Shown here: piece by piece, positions 13,667 to 13,951 of the stretch | Layout: each line of letters opens with the position of its first letter | Numbering within the stretch: the stretch's first letter is position 1 | Assembly: GCA_937873805.1 (NCBI GenBank) | Contig: CALMWO010000313.1 | Coordinates: forward strand, 1-13,951 | DNA from: an uncultured Hyphomonadaceae bacterium | GTDB lineage: Bacteria; Pseudomonadota; Alphaproteobacteria; Caulobacterales; Hyphomonadaceae | DNA: 13,951 bases | Direction of reading: 5' to 3' | Translations under genes and position numbers: made by a program | The notes under the pieces: model-generated | The model's input: the letters and a program-made list of their open reading frames with translations, nothing else | Database searches by the model: none | What the model was told of the DNA's origin: nothing

Positions 13667-13951
13667 TCAGGAATTTTTGGCACGCATATCGTGCCCGTAG
13701 GCGGCGAAAAGCTCGAGCATACGGTCAACGCCGATTCCGTTCCGCTGGTCGCTGAGCAGCGTGTGGTTCGGATCATTGTCCGGCTGCGGACCGTGAAGCA
13801 ACAGCACGGGATAGCCGCCATCTTCCTGGTGGAGCGCGCTGCCCATCAGGCCGCCGCTGTTCACATAGCCATTGATGTTGTTCACCAGCCGCGCCGGCGC
13901 CCGTGCGTTCGCGCGCAGCTCGCTCCGGCGAGCATCATCCACATACACTTC
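13667..13951 (-). CDS. Unknown protein upstream of gatA (partial at window edge)
   Basis: The frame is open from the window edge to a TGA at 13667-13669, giving 94 visible residues. A GTG at 13948 could be a start but the frame continues to the edge, so the gene is probably longer. The visible part is soluble, without membrane segments. It contains NGYVNSGGLMGSALH, a segment YPVLLLHGPQPDNDPNHTLL and an ending LFAAYGHDMRAKNS. I do not recognise a family. It lies 12 bp before gatA on the same strand, where gatC is often found in other bacteria, but the sequence does not resemble GatC, which is a helical protein of about 95 residues. Confidence 0.65.
   Translation of the reverse strand, partial: EVYVDDARRSELRANARAPARLVNNINGYVNSGGLMGSALHQEDGGYPVLLLHGPQPDNDPNHTLLSDQRNGIGVDRMLELFAAYGHDMRAKNS

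Overview
The window is GC-rich, densely coded chromosomal DNA. Its content suggests an alphaproteobacterium: a HemB of the cysteine-free (Mg-type) class, animal-mitochondria-like valine catabolic enzymes, and GatA. A Hyphomonadaceae/Caulobacterales-type host is my guess from the overall style; no rRNA or other phylogenetic marker is present to prove it. There is no phage, IS element, CRISPR array or tRNA gene. No gene-free stretch exceeds 300 bases; the largest gaps are about 245 bp (8826-9069) and about 195 bp (2020-2213).

Layout, left to right. (1) The C-terminal half of an MFS transporter (+) ends in a strong intrinsic terminator. (2) A minus-strand block reads isobutyryl-CoA dehydrogenase, small lipoprotein B, small lipoprotein A, 3-hydroxyisobutyryl-CoA hydrolase. 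The two enzymes belong to the same branch of valine degradation, and two unrecognised cysteine-paired lipoproteins sit between them. (3) A GNAT acetyltransferase (+) diverges from the dehydrogenase and meets mnmH (-) tail to tail, both stop codons lying in one CTAG. (4) mnmH (tRNA 2-selenouridine synthase, -) and selD (selenide, water dikinase, +) are divergent neighbours. SelD makes selenophosphate and MnmH uses it to convert 2-thiouridine at the tRNA wobble position to 2-selenouridine. (5) hemB (+) follows selD by 50 bp. (6) A VanZ-like membrane protein and an 83-residue helical protein lie on the minus strand. (7) A translationally coupled + pair follows: a RimI-like GNAT and a RimK-type ATP-grasp ligase with a long N-terminal region. 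This is the best candidate in the window for an uncharacterised pathway. (8) The minus-strand right end holds an unknown protein cut by the window edge, then gatA, a two-TM mini-protein starting directly after the gatA stop, and a TesB-like thioesterase with a perfect 8-bp-arm palindrome upstream.

Most of the window is housekeeping or well-known metabolism. Points deserving a second look are the GNAT/ATP-grasp pair, the lipoproteins inside the valine locus, the selenouridine cassette, the unknown ORF in front of gatA and the palindrome before the thioesterase gene. Residue numbers were counted by hand and family assignments come from motif recognition, not from searches.
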